From Polytrichum commune (Eukaryota; Streptophyta; Polytrichopsida; Polytrichales; Polytrichaceae): DNA of 64,000 bases. Of the stretch, positions 1 through 11,861 are shown one piece after another. The notes beneath the pieces were generated by a model. That model was given only the letters and a program-made list of their open reading frames with translations. It was not told the origin of the DNA and searched no databases. The position numbers and the translations under genes were made by a program. Where the stretch lies: contig OX485805.1 in assembly GCA_950295325.1 (NCBI GenBank), positions 34,707,501-34,771,500 of the forward strand, written 5' to 3'. How positions within the stretch are numbered: position 1 is the stretch's first letter; each line of letters starts with the position of its first letter.

Positions 1-598
1 CCCACCTAATACTCCAATGAATTAAATCCCAATTAATATCGCACATAAGATCTGCACACAGGGTTTTATATATGAGTCGGTATTTTGAGTAATCCGGTAG
101 GTCAGAACCACCTTGACTCTTAAACATCCAAAGTGACTAGTTCTCAAGCCACCAAAAAAGTTCACAGGTGTTAGAGTGACAGGGGTCACAGGCCAAAACC
201 TCACCCCTTATGTCATGTATATATATTTTATGATCTTATGGTAATAGCTGCCTACTCAATTATCGTGTTGACATATTCATTCTTTAGCAGCAATAGCACG
301 ACTATGGGCCGACATCGGAAAACTTAATGTTCATTACAGTATTGATTTCTAGAGCTATCAACAGAGGAAAAATAATGAAGAGAATGAGCAGGTTGGGCTT
401 CTCATGACATCCTGTGGAACGTATTAGCCTGAGGAAATACATATGTTTACAGATATACGCAAACGAAGATATTCTAGCCTGTGTTATGAATGGGCGTCAT
501 AACATTCTTAACCATCTGACGTGTAAGCAAACTGGATCAAATCCAGAAACTACACAATGCAAGTTGTTGTCTAGAAGAATCCGGAACGATTCAAATAC
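1..598. other. Left edge, no gene delimited
   Basis: This is probably the continuation of the minus-strand TPR-like gene at 599-4338. Its last visible exon ends in a good 5' splice site at 599/598, so at least one further exon must lie here or beyond the edge. I could not pick out that exon with any confidence. Confidence 0.4.
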
Positions 599-3500
599 CT
601 GTAATAATTCTCTGCTGATAGAAAATTCCCCATGAGTGCAGCTAGATTCCCGCACGTCCAAGCTGCACTTGCAGCTCGGAAAGACAACTTGAGTTCCTTT
701 GCAGCTTTCAAGGCTTCGCTACATATGGATTGTGCTCGTGGAAAATGACCACCGGATAGAAGTGCATCGCTCAGCCTCAAGGAAGTTGCGATCCAATTGA
801 ACTTAACATAGAATTCGCAATGGCTGGATGAAAACTGTTCTTTAAGCAGTTTCACGGAAGTTTCTAGCTTACTGGTTGCAATCTTAAGGTGGTCATTCGT
901 CCCGCAATTTGTACTGATCTGACCAGGGGATTTGCTTTTGCAGAGTTCCAGATATCCCTCAGCACCTAAGGAACACAAAGCACACAAGGCACACACGGTA
1001 AGATCTCGAGGTAAATGTGTATTGTGCACTGGTTCATTGATCCTGCATTGATCCAAAGACTCATAACTAGGAGCTATGCCGGCTGACGTCCAACGGAGGC
1101 CTTACGCTAATTATCGAATTTTTTATTTCTTGAAAAGTCCCAATTTCTAAATTGAAAGGCATTTCAGAAAGCGACTATCCAGGTCAGCACTGAAGGCGGA
1201 CTACAATACCACTGGTGCAGTTGTATTTCTAAGGTTTATATGTCGCAATTGTAAGAGGTTGTCATGGTATACATTCATAATATGAGCTCCTGAAAAAATT
1301 CGGAAACAATTTTACTGATAGTATATCAACCTGGTCTCGCCTAAACTTCAGCAATAAACTACACGTAAGTGTACAGCCATAATCTTACGGCTATCAATAA
1401 TGAGTAACAAATCATATCACCTCTTTGCATCTTGATCTAGTTAAAATAGGGCTCCTCACAATGCACTTGCACAATGCAAACCTTGTGAAAGATCAGATGG
1501 CTTGTGTAGAACAGTTGCCATGATGGCTCCATACAAGTTGAGGGCCTCATACCTTCGATAATGGCCGCGAGGACATTGTCGTCCTCCACAAGGACTGCAT
1601 TCTGCGTCAGAGTGTTTCGGGCATAATGGAGTTGTTTTTCTGCTTCAGGAATTTTCTTCTCATTCGTATACGTAGTTCCAAGCATGAGATGAAGGTTGAC
1701 TTTCGGACCAATCAATCTTTCCTCATCAGCCAACTTCAGAGCCTTTGTGCAACAATTGATCTTCTCCTCATTGTCTTCCAGCAAATCACACATTTGGATG
1801 TACTCCAGCAGAATTGCCATACAGATTTCTTTCAGCTTGGGGTTGGGCTGGTCAACAAACCACGAAACAAATTTTTGCAACATTGGCTTTGCTATACGAT
1901 GTTGAAAGTGCATTCTCAGCATCTCTACCATTCTATTCAAAGTGTATAGAGCAATCTCAACGTTTTCAAATGGAGTTACGGCTGATGCTGAAGAAGTCCC
2001 TGCCCAATGTGCAAGATCTCTCCCAAGAGTTGCAAACTCCAAGCTATCGCTCTGTTCTTTCAAATTCCATTGCTTTGATCTAAGTCGCTTTATGATGGCC
2101 TCAAGCTCCTCATGATTGCTCCCTTCTGCAATGTTGATCCTCAGATTCCAAAACATTAGCAAAATGGACCGCACAGGTTTCTGTAATGTCAGAAGCTCAT
2201 TGAAGCAACTAAGACAGGAGAAGGTAGTATAGCTCGCACCAGCAGGTACAAGAGTGGCAGTTCCCTTGGATCGCCTTATTGCTAGACCGCCACTAGAAAC
2301 TGAGCTAGATGCAGATTCATCTTTAAGGGAGAGCCAAAAGATTAATCCCGGATAATATGGCAGGTCCTTTTCATCACAGTATAAGCTGATCGAGGAAACC
2401 GACAAAGACCAACCTGCGAACGATTATGAAATAAGAGGAGACATAACCAGAATGTTTCTGTGCTAGAAATGCAAAAGAATGGTCCAAACAAAGTAGTACA
2501 ATTTCCGACTACCATTGTTGAATTTAAGAACAAATTAACTCAATTCCACCAAACCAACGAACTGAAAGGAGCTCAAAAATCTTGATTTGGCAGGGTAGTT
2601 GCTCACCTTTATATTCGGCAGGGAGTTCAAGAATTGCCAGCTCCAAAAGGTCCACTGCGAAGGAAGAGTGTGAATCTGGCCGAGGTTGAATAGCTTGAGT
2701 CTCAGCATCCGGAGTCACATCCAGTGTATCCATTCTGCACACCTGTACAATATGCAGAGACGACTTGAATTTTCTTGCAACTTATATATTTTTGGTAGTA
2801 AAAGCCTGATAATAACAATGAACCAGGTGAAGCGCAAGGTGAATGAGTACTATCTTCTCTCAGAGTTTGGAATTCCCTAGTCGCCGGGCCGAAATCAGGT
2901 TCTGATGCTGAAATGCTGCACGACAGAGAAATGTCAGTACTGTATATATAACAATTTACAACAGGAAGTACAACAGGAAAATCCGTTTGTACTGACCAAT
3001 CCATCTCCACTATACTGTGCTCACAGACAAGCTGTTCCTCTACCAATAGCAAGGCATGGTTCATCAACTAAGCCAAGTAACTGCATCCCATGGGGACCCC
3101 ATGATGACAGAGTTGACTCACTTTTCGAACGATGAAGAGTACTTCAGAATATCCACCATGGTTCTGATCGCATCCCGATTGCTGTGTATAAGGAAGTCGG
3201 CCAGGGCAAAACAGAGGTCTTCCTTGGTGAATTCTACCTTAGTTCCTGCGTAAGCGAGCTTGACGGTTTCAGGATACATTCGTTGCGTCTGTGCTGCCCA
3301 ATTAGAGCTCCAAAGAGGAAGTAACTGAAGCGAGTACTTACTCCGATCGAAGGTGGGGTTCTAGCTATTAAGATGACGAAGATTAAGAAACCCTTTACAA
3401 ATTAACAGAATTTCTGGCCCAGGCTCACAGGTTCTTTCAGGCCTCTATCTGGAAATGGAAGACAACTTCTATCACCAAACAGGAGACAACAGAGGAAGTT

Positions 3501-4338
3501 CAAATTCAAAGCTAATCGGAACATCAGAACTGGAAAGACTGCATGCTCACTCTATTAAGACGCAAGCTTTTCACCTGAAGCCAGCTTCTCTTGCAGCGTG
3601 CGTCTTCTTTCTGCAACATGATACTCCCACGACTGCCATCAAGAGTGTCAGTGCGTAACTAGCCTCTGTAAGCAGCAGAATTAAAAGTTGAGCAGAGTTT
3701 CAAGGTCCGTCTATTCCACAGACAGGCCAAAAAACCAAGTTTTTCACAGGCAATGGTACCTGTAAAGTATCCTTCCGAAACTGCATAACGGTGTCAATGA
3801 CAGGATTACAGTCCGAGATCTGAATGGCTACGTTACAGAAGGAGAGTTGGAAAATGTCGGAGAATGTGACGGAATCCACTGCGGAGTTCAAGATCGCAAC
3901 CGCATAAGATGCACCCTTCAGCGATGCTCGTAATTGCTCTTGCTTGTTGCCCAGAATCATGTGTGCGTACCCCAAGTGATTGTATCTGGCGCAGTGTCTT
4001 TGTGCCCACCAAGGTCCTTCTCTCGGCCTAGAGATCTCCACACACGTCTTGAAAGCTGCTAAAGCGTCGTCAAACTGATCTACACTCAGCCAGGCCTGCC
4101 CGAGCTGGTCAAAGAGCTCATCTGCGGGTTTACTGAATACAATCTTAATGTGTCCTTCCTGCTGCGCTCTGTACAAGACACTCAGCTTGCGAGCCTGAAC
4201 ATAATGCTCAGCCACAACAGGAATGTTTTTCAGATGCTTCTTGTACTCTGATGAGGAGGAATCGCTATACACACTGTTCAGCTGGGCTAAAAACTCCTGT
4301 TCAATTGCTTGCTTTAGGATCCCCATTACCATTTCTGC
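599..4338 (-). CDS. TPR-like helical-repeat protein, partial multi-exon gene
   Basis: I see five minus-strand exons whose GT-AG borders and phases agree: about 4338-3760, 3288-3122, 2734-2607, 2413-1553 and 965-599. The joins are phase 0, 2, 1 and 1, and exon 965-599 ends in phase 2, so the gene continues to the left. The roughly 700 residues visible are almost wholly alpha-helical, with TPR-like pairs such as FDDALAAFKTC, YNHLGYAHMILGN and SAENYYR. No catalytic motif, signal peptide or membrane segment is visible. TPR solenoids usually scaffold protein complexes, so a scaffold role is an inference; I do not recognise the family. The start codon is not defined: the 3760 exon may begin after AG at 4335 or further upstream, and the GC-rich stretch near 4650-4800 may hold the promoter or first exon. 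Confidence 0.7.
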
Positions 4339-5007
4339 AGCACAGTTTGTGGCCCTGTTAGTCATTCGCACAACATTCAAATGTACACATGCATGGATAG
4401 CCGAGAGGGGACGGGTAAAAGTGGAACCGTTTTTTGAAACGTATATCGCCACTATTATGTTTTACAAGGAGATCGGTGTTACTAAATACTCTATAACACT
4501 GGATGCACGGTGATACCAAGAGATTGGTGGACATCCCTCTGATCTCATGCAAAATAAAGCATGCCAATTTTAAGAAACAGAGGATGATAGAAAAGGCAGA
4601 GGGAATAATCATGGGGTTTCTGGAGGTGAAAATTACCTAATCGATCTGTGTGTGTCCGCACGCCCCACCCGTCCAGTTCCGGATTGTTCAAGCTGAATTG
4701 AAACCGCTTCTTAGCCATGTCGTCCGCTCCCCAAAGTGGACCTGCACGCGAGTAGTCAATCTAGCGCCGCGGAAGCGGTTGCAGACGAGGCCGATCACAC
4801 TACTTCGATGCGAGTTGATTCTGAAAGAGGAAGCGTTTTACGGCTGATCACACCGGCCAGTTCTTGACACCATCCATCGGCATCTCCGGTTGTATTAGTG
4901 TGAAAAGCGGTGGGCCAGCATCTATTTCTCAACATAACCCCCAGCAATTTCACGGCTGGAATCGGACGGGAATTTTGGTGTGATCGGGGCATGACAAGAC
5001 GATGTAG
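4339..5007. other. Intergenic, possibly divergent promoter region
   Basis: This lies between the minus-strand TPR-like gene and the plus-strand gene at 5990. The 4650-5000 part is more GC- and CpG-rich than its surroundings, as expected of promoter or first-exon DNA. I could not place a first exon of the TPR-like gene by phase. Confidence 0.3.
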
Positions 5008-6310
5008 CTTGCCAATGTTGGCCCCTTCTTTGCTTTGCTACAGAATAAACTTACTTGAAGGTTGACTTCGGCACATGTTTTCTGACGATTGTTTTTATAA
5101 AGTTCTACATTGCGTTAGAATATAACTTACTACACTGCCACTTGAAAATTGGCGTGCGGGACACTAAACCTCCTCGAGGATTTGGGGGAGGTGTCAGTGC
5201 TATTTCTAGCTGATTGGACTGTGACCCTAGTTTAAGTGGTCTGACATCCGTTATCTACGGACAGCAGTACTATGTATGTGCACAAGAGCGGCCGGGTGCA
5301 TCAACGTGGAACTTGGGGAGCAACCCTTCGTTCGGGGATCAGTGATGGAGCCAACTACACTACAGCATTTGCGCCATTACCGCTTCTATCGTTTTGTTTA
5401 TTTCATTGTCATTTTCATTTTCATACATGCCGCGTTTGCTATACAGGTCCATTTCCCATCGCCATAGAGGTATTTGTTCGAGAGCACTCCTGGCAGCCAG
5501 TACTGTCTAAGAGCTCACCGCCTTTGGAAGATCTGCCAGGGTTTGCTCTGTTAAACTCATTTTTCCTGAATTTCTCTCTTAAATTGAAGCTTTGTTGTTG
5601 TTCGAAGAGGATTTTGGAAGGGGAGGGAGATCAGCGTGTTTAGAATTAGAGACAAGAGTTTGTGTGAAGGATATTGGCAAATCCATTTCCGTGGTGAAGT
5701 GGAGCTCGTGGGAACGAAGGATTCTTGTATCGAGGTCTTCAGGTGCTTGATTTCTTACATCGGATGGCTGGGATCATCTCAGTGACTTGCTTTTTGATAT
5801 GAGTAAAACGTTCTAGATTGATTTTTGTATGTCAACGGGAGCTTATTTAGAAGGACGTCCGTCTGGCATCGGTGCTCGTTGTAGAAATCCTAGGAGTTAC
5901 TGTCTAGAGCGTCTTGGTCCTTGAAAATGTTACAGTTCTTTGCGATAGAAAATATAGCACATGAATACTTGGTGTTAAATAATTTTAGGATGCAATCGCT
6001 TGTTTCAGGAGTTGCTTCGGTGGCATTGATGGCGGTGACACATAGCAATTACGCGGCATTTGTCAAGTCGGAATTTAATGCCGTCCCTTGCAAATTAGGA
6101 CAAGGTGAGATGGATCTGACCGCAGTGTTGAAATTACGGAAGAGTTTTCTTGGCGGGGATGAATTTGTGTGGCTGGGCGACCTTGCTAGCTTGTGCGGCG
6201 ACACCGGCCACGAACAGGTATATCAACTACTTCATACACGCATGTGATCCTCTGATGGCATATCGACGCATCCAAATAACTAGCTTAGCACTGCATCTAT
6301 ATTATCAAAT
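5008..6310 (+). repeat. Left arm of an inverted gene duplication
   Basis: The segment reappears inverted at 16543 to 10333, interrupted there by insertions. Homology starts near 5008 and stops at 6310, in intron 1 of the gene at 5990-7246. It covers the upstream region, leader, exon 1 and about 90 bp of intron. Divergence is modest, with scattered single-base changes and small indels. The leader contains long open frames conserved in both copies (5272-5643), but they lack a protein-like pattern and I read them as untranslated leader or promoter. Confidence 0.85.
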
Positions 6311-7246
6311 TACCTTCATTATCTTAGAACATTCTCGTCAAGTCCAATGAGGATCAGTGATACGTTTATCTTATTTTAGTTTTTGTTATTTTACTTGATG
6401 GTTTGCATGTTCTTGCGTTCTGGATCTTGTTTGTAGACTATCAAAAAGCAACTGAAAACTGGAGAAGCCCTCAAGTATCCTGGAGAAACTGAAGAAACTT
6501 ATCACCTATTTGGGGAGAAAACTCATAGTCGCGAGATCCAAGGTACGAGCAATTACAAAGGATCAGGTGTGTTGAATTTTTTGGTTCCCAACATAGGCAA
6601 CGTTGGGACTTGGTTGAGCTCAGGTTCGGGTCTTAGGTACATAGCCTTTGATGTCTCAGTTCGTTTCCTGAGGGCCGAATACATTTCGGATATTGTAAAC
6701 AAAGGGAAGTGGATACCAAGTACGGGTGCCTTGAAGGACTTTTATGTCATCACCGAGGTTATTCAGGTAACCAGATTGGTCATCAAGGTAAACAAACAAG
6801 CAAAAGCAGGTGCAAGAGTCCAGCTTAACCTAGTTGATCAGATCCCAGCTGGAGCTGGAGCCGGAGCTGCTGTGAACTACTCACAAGGCTCAGATGGCAG
6901 CCTGATTATTAGTGGCGTTGTGGAGGATGGTAAACCGAAACCATTTCCTATCGCCTACCGCACTGCACACATCGTTTACCACTCTAAAGACTGGACTCTG
7001 AAGAAGCCGATGGAGCTGGGTGTGCGACGCGGCGATGATGATGGTCTGTACATATCTGAATTTGTTGCAAAGGATGAGGAGTTTCACATTGGAGAGTTTT
7101 TCCTGAAGACGGTGAAAGAGGAGGATGTTGACAACGATGAAGAAGAGGAAGAGAATAGTGGCGACGATGAAGAAGACGAGGAGGAACTCAAGCTTGTACC
7201 CGTTATCTTTGAGCAACGGATTCCAGGCACAGCTGAGCAGTTTTAA
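5990..7246 (+). CDS. Unrecognised protein with acidic C-terminal region
   Basis: Two exons, 5990-6217 and 6437-7246, join in phase 0 across a 219-bp GT-AG intron (CAG/GTATAT to TTGTAG) and give about 345 residues. An in-frame ATG at 5927 could extend it by 21 residues, but an intron-like TTTTAG lies just before 5990, so I prefer 5990. Exon 1 has a short non-polar N-terminus and an LRKSFLGGDEFVWLGD segment. Exon 2 looks beta-rich (FYVITEVIQVTRLVIKV), has a small-residue turn (IPAGAGAGAAVNY), then PFPIAYRTAHIVY, and ends with about 25 almost entirely Asp/Glu residues followed by a short tail. I do not recognise the family. The order of beta hairpins around a Gly/Ala turn could suit a pore-forming or lipid-binding fold, but that is a guess. 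The 5' part is duplicated at 10.3-16.5 kb. Confidence 0.75.
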
Positions 7247-7410
7247 GATCACTTGTAAGTACTTTGAAGTTTTTATAAGATTCTAAACCACATCATCACC
7301 TCGTTCATCCTTTTGCATTGTAGCAATACATCACAGATCTACTGTGTGCTCATTTTATCAAGGAAAGTACTATTTATAGCAACATAATCCGCATATCACT
7401 ACTAGGATTG

Positions 7411-7742
7411 TTGGTACCAGCACAGTGTATTTTTGACAAAGTTTTTGCAAGTTTTTGATATTTGACGTGCAAAAACTCGCACAAAAACAAAATCCACGTC
7501 AATTGACACGCACAATTTAGATTTTTACATGTAGTGTGACTTGTGAAGAAAAAAATTACACGTCAATCGACACTTTTACAAATTGAAATGACACGTACTA
7601 GGCATATGGCATTGAGGTGACATTTTAGAAAATAATGTAGATGTCAATTGACGTTCACTTTTATTTTTGAAAACGTCATGTGACACTTTGGATTTGAAGT
7701 TGAACGTCAAATAAATTTGTCAAACATACACACTGGGTACCA
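7411..7742. repeat. Short inverted-repeat element, MITE-like
   Basis: The sequence at 7411-7440 is an imperfect inverted match of 7716-7742, both containing TGGTACC and TTTGACAAA. The space between holds several ACGTCAA-type words in both orientations. CACTACTAG occurs at 7397 and again at 7755, which resembles CACTA ends, but I could not fix the borders or a target duplication. Confidence 0.4.
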
Positions 7743-10332
7743 GACGACAGCCATTTCACTACTAGAAAATATGTCGAATAATACGTTCATTATGTGAAAT
7801 ACAAGTGCCGCTTCATGAAACTGTCGTTTTATCTGTTATTTGGAAAGTATCGATTGTGTGATGCATTATTTGACACTCTTACTGTCGAATTTCCGACACC
7901 ACTATTTAAGCTCTGGCAGTTCCTCTTATGTTGAAAATAGACATCATTTTCTATATTCACGGGTGTAGGTCATCTTCAGCAGACCTACATTGTCTGCCTA
8001 TTGCACAAAATTTGAATTCTTCTTTTGACCAAAACAACTATTGTCAGGTAGGGTTTACATGAATATTTAGCATGTTACATTGCGGTAGTTTCATAAGTGA
8101 CGTACGTGTTGGATTCTGGTCCTCGTTGTTGTGCACACGTCCCACGTATGTAATGTATTTAAGTAAATGAGAAAATGAAGCGAGTCTTGTTTTATTTGCA
8201 ATAAATTGCAAATGTTGTTCTTTTTTGAAACACATGGCCAATTTTTTTGATGTTTCAAGTGTATAAAGAAATGTGAAATGCTTAACTCCTGATCGTACTA
8301 CCAATTCTCATCATCCCAACATTTTGAGATGTTGTCTTTAATCGTTACTACAAATTCATCTTTACTTGCATGGTCTGTTCTATCGCAGATCCTCAGACGA
8401 TGCATGGCTATTGTTTTCTGAGTTTTTATCATCACTACTATTTGTCTCTGAACTACTCAATTCGTTGCTAAGTTCTGATGAAATAGACAATTGCATCTTA
8501 TTTTGCTTTACTTCTCTATGTCTCGTTTGTTGTCCTTCTTGCCTTATGGCTTCCTCTCTTTAATCGATAAGGTCTTGAGCAGTCCAGTCCAACCATTCTC
8601 CTTACAATATTCCAGTTCGAATGTGGACGGCTCCCGGCCAAATATTGCATATTGCTGCACACAACTAGCAACCACGATGGCATTAGTTACTCGATAATTC
8701 TACTAACCACCACCCACACTCCCTGCCCAATGGTAACAAACGACAAAGCATTAAATCCATTGCGTACTCTGCCACAAATCTCCTACTTTTTAGGCGACAA
8801 GATTGCTCATGTTTCAAATTCCCAGATTTTGCTAAATTAATGAGCCCATTATGAATCTTTCGTTTCTTGTCATTAACAACGTGGGTTTGGGACGGGAGGT
8901 GGGGGATCCCGCAATTTACCAATGGAATGCATGTGAATTGATTCCCGCCTATCAACATCGTCACACTTCGCAAACGGCAACTTGCGTGTTCACAACACTA
9001 TATATCCTAGAAAAAAGAAGATGAAAAAAGCATGGTCATCTCCCCACTACCTCCCTGCATGTGAATTATGGCTTGCAAATCACTGCAACTCACTGCTACA
9101 ACAAATGTGTTCGGAACTCCCCAATTTGGATGACATACCTTATCGACTTGAACATCCAGGTCTATGCAAGGCTAGAGTACTTACAAACTTGGCAATCGTG
9201 GCCTTCATTCCAGTCCATCCGTAATGATGGAACTTTCCTTGTGAGATCCTAGCTTCGCATGCTTGAGCAGTGATCGTGCATTTTTTGTTATATTTCTTGG
9301 ATGCCTCCTCGGCCTTCAGTGCTGCACGATTTTCTACAGAACATTCTGCTGGTTTACATGCTCGTTTCCCATTTGCGTGTATCAAGGTCTTTGCCCACTG
9401 TCTTCGATCTCTCATCAAATTTGCCAGTTTTGCTAAGACAGGTATTTCATTTTATCTTGAGCTGAATTTACGGTCAAGTCTACGTATGAATATGTTCTTC
9501 AACTTCTGGTCTTGCTCCCTCCAGCTTAGATGCCACGGGAATGAACGGGCGGCAATGATGTAAAACAAATTCACGCATCGCTTGCCACAAAGTGCCCATT
9601 GGCTCCGGTCGCTAAAATTCTCATCTCAACGATGTCAATCATCTGTTTCTTTCGTTGGTTTGTCTCTGCGTCTAACTCACCAGAGGGGATGCGCGAGTGA
9701 GCCCCTGCAGGTGCCCGCCCTCATTGTCTACCCTTGATATTGTTGGGGCGCCCCCCATGGCCCAAATTACACCTGCAAATGGGTGTGCATGCCTTTTCAA
9801 GCACAATGATGGACCCACATACTCTTCTCTACAGTGGAAATGGCATCCAAGATTCTCCTCTACGTAGCTGATCTTTGGAAAATCTCTTATCTAATTCTTT
9901 TGATCTTTGAATTTTGGAAAGAATCTAACTTTGGAAATGGGTGCAAGCATGGTAAGGTGGACCCAAAAAGTGCTTTAATACACTGAAACCATGGGTTTTG
10001 GTCAAACATCTAAAAATAATAGCAACAGGTTGCTTCAATTGATTTATTTTTCATGGTGTATAGTTGACTGACACTTACTATTGTAAAAAAACATTACATT
10101 GTAACGCCCACCATCTCAGATCTCATTGACGTGTCATGTTTTCAATGAACATGAGTATGACAAATATAAATTGTAGCAAGTGGCCGTAATTGACATGGTG
10201 AGTGTTACACTTGATATCAAACACGTGTTGTTTGATAGCAAGGGCTCCTTGCATACAACATTTAGTACAAGGTCCAACAACACTAAAGTTGACAACTGTT
10301 AAGAATATTGTAGCGAGAATAAGATGTTGATC
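7743..10332. other. Gene-poor intergenic DNA
   Basis: I see no coding pattern on either strand. Open frames here are short, lack splice context and have no recognisable domain. Old transposon debris is likely, including a CACTACTAG end at 7755, but no element can be delimited. Confidence 0.5.
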
Positions 10333-10606
10333 ATTTGATAATATAGATGCAATGCTAAGCTAGTTATTTGGATGCGTCGATATACCATCAGAAGATCACA
10401 TGCGTGTATGAAGTAGTTGATATACCTGTTCGTGGCCGGTGTCGCCGTACAAGCTAGCAAGGTCGCCCAGCCACACAAATTCATCCCCGCCAAGAAGACT
10501 CTTCTGTAATTCTAACATTGCAGTCAGATCCAAGGCTGATTTTTCACAAAGTTTTTGCCCGTCCATGTTCAAAAACCTTGAATTGAAAGGCAAAAAAAAT
10601 TGCAAC

Positions 10607-10745
10607 CCGTCCCAAAACCAATAATTTCTAAACCAACTCGTCCATGGAAAGGTTAAAGAAAAAACAACATGTCCCAAAACCGGTAATTTCTAAACCAACC
10701 TGTCCATGGAAAGGTTAAAGAAAACAACCCGTCCCAAAACCGGTT
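10607..10745. repeat. Subterminal direct repeats of the hAT element
   Basis: About two copies of a unit of roughly 62 bp carry GTCCCAAAACC, TTTCTAAACCAAC and GTCCATGGAAAGG. Related inverted words (CGTCCAAAAACCGG, CCCGTCCACTGG) appear near the other end at 14940-15030. Subterminal repeats of this kind bind hAT transposase; that role is inferred. Confidence 0.7.
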
Positions 10746-11861
10746 TGATATTGAAAATACCCGTCCCGCAAGAGGTATAAATAAGTCTCTTACAATGTTG
10801 GTAAATTTTTTTTTAAAAAAAAAAACCGAAAGATGTCAACACATGAGTGGTTGCACTTGGAAATAATAGGATCTTGACAAATTATGCCTTCAATGCCCGT
10901 CAATTATCTGTCTTTTGCTGTTGATTCTCATCTTTCCAGTACACCCCATTCTAATTTCCTCTGCCACCATCATTTCTTTTTATTTCTTGTCCTTCAATCT
11001 CCCATTTCTTTCCCCACACTCTATCCTCAAGATGTTTCCATCACCCGTCATCGCACGTCTGTGTTATCTATCTTCTGCTGCTTCCCAATGGAAGCATCAA
11101 ATGCTTCAAGACTTCCATCATCAAGTTTCCCACTTGAAATCTCGTGTCGTTTTGATGCACGCTCATTCTGTAACAAATAGTTGTCATCATCAAGGTTTAT
11201 TGGGACATTAGGGCTTGTGCCTATGTGGTGCCCTTTAGCCTCTTGTGGGGAAAGGGGCGGTGTGGATTCAATAGCCTGGTGCAAAACAAGCACCCTAATC
11301 AATGACCACATCTCAACACTTCTAAACCCCAAACCCTAAACCTCAACATCATATTCCAAAATTTATGAGCTATAAATCTTTTGGAAAGCTGGCATTTCAT
11401 TCCCTTGCAAGTTCTAGGTTGGTTAAAGCACATATTTGTTCTCCAAATTTCTTGTTTCCCATGCATGGAAGAATGACTGTCTTAGGAGATACAATGACAC
11501 CCTGCAATGCAACTAATCTTGCCCATGTAGTGGGTGACACTTTTATAGTTTAATGACATTGATCTTATTGTGCTTAGTTGTTGTTTTTGTCAATTCCTTA
11601 CATGTCACATGAGTGTGACTCTCTGCCACCCCCCGCAGCAGACTTGGAGGTGGAGCTTGGAGCTTGGAGGGTGGAGCAACCCTGAGGAGAAGGTACGTTC
11701 GCTAACTATTTTTGTTTTTATTTTTTTCCTAGTGTTAGTCAAGTAATGTATAGAAGAATTTGAAATGAACATAGAATCTAGGTTGGTGTCAAGTCACATA
11801 ATTAGGGTTTCTATATTTCAATTGAGTGGTGATTGAAGTGTTTTTAATATGTATTGCAGCT

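Noticed and set aside
2702..3067. A 121-codon minus-strand frame as an exon of the TPR-like gene
   Set aside because: The direct join of 3122 to 2734 matches phase exactly and gives a better protein, so most of this frame is intron.
5272..5643. A 123-codon frame conserved in both inverted copies (also 16281-16039)
   Set aside because: Conservation follows from the duplication. The composition is not protein-like, the frame overlaps another long frame, and the position fits a promoter or leader.
11320..11340. Interstitial telomere-like CCCTAAA word
   Set aside because: Only one or two units occur inside the hAT element. This is not an array, and such short words are common in plant DNA.
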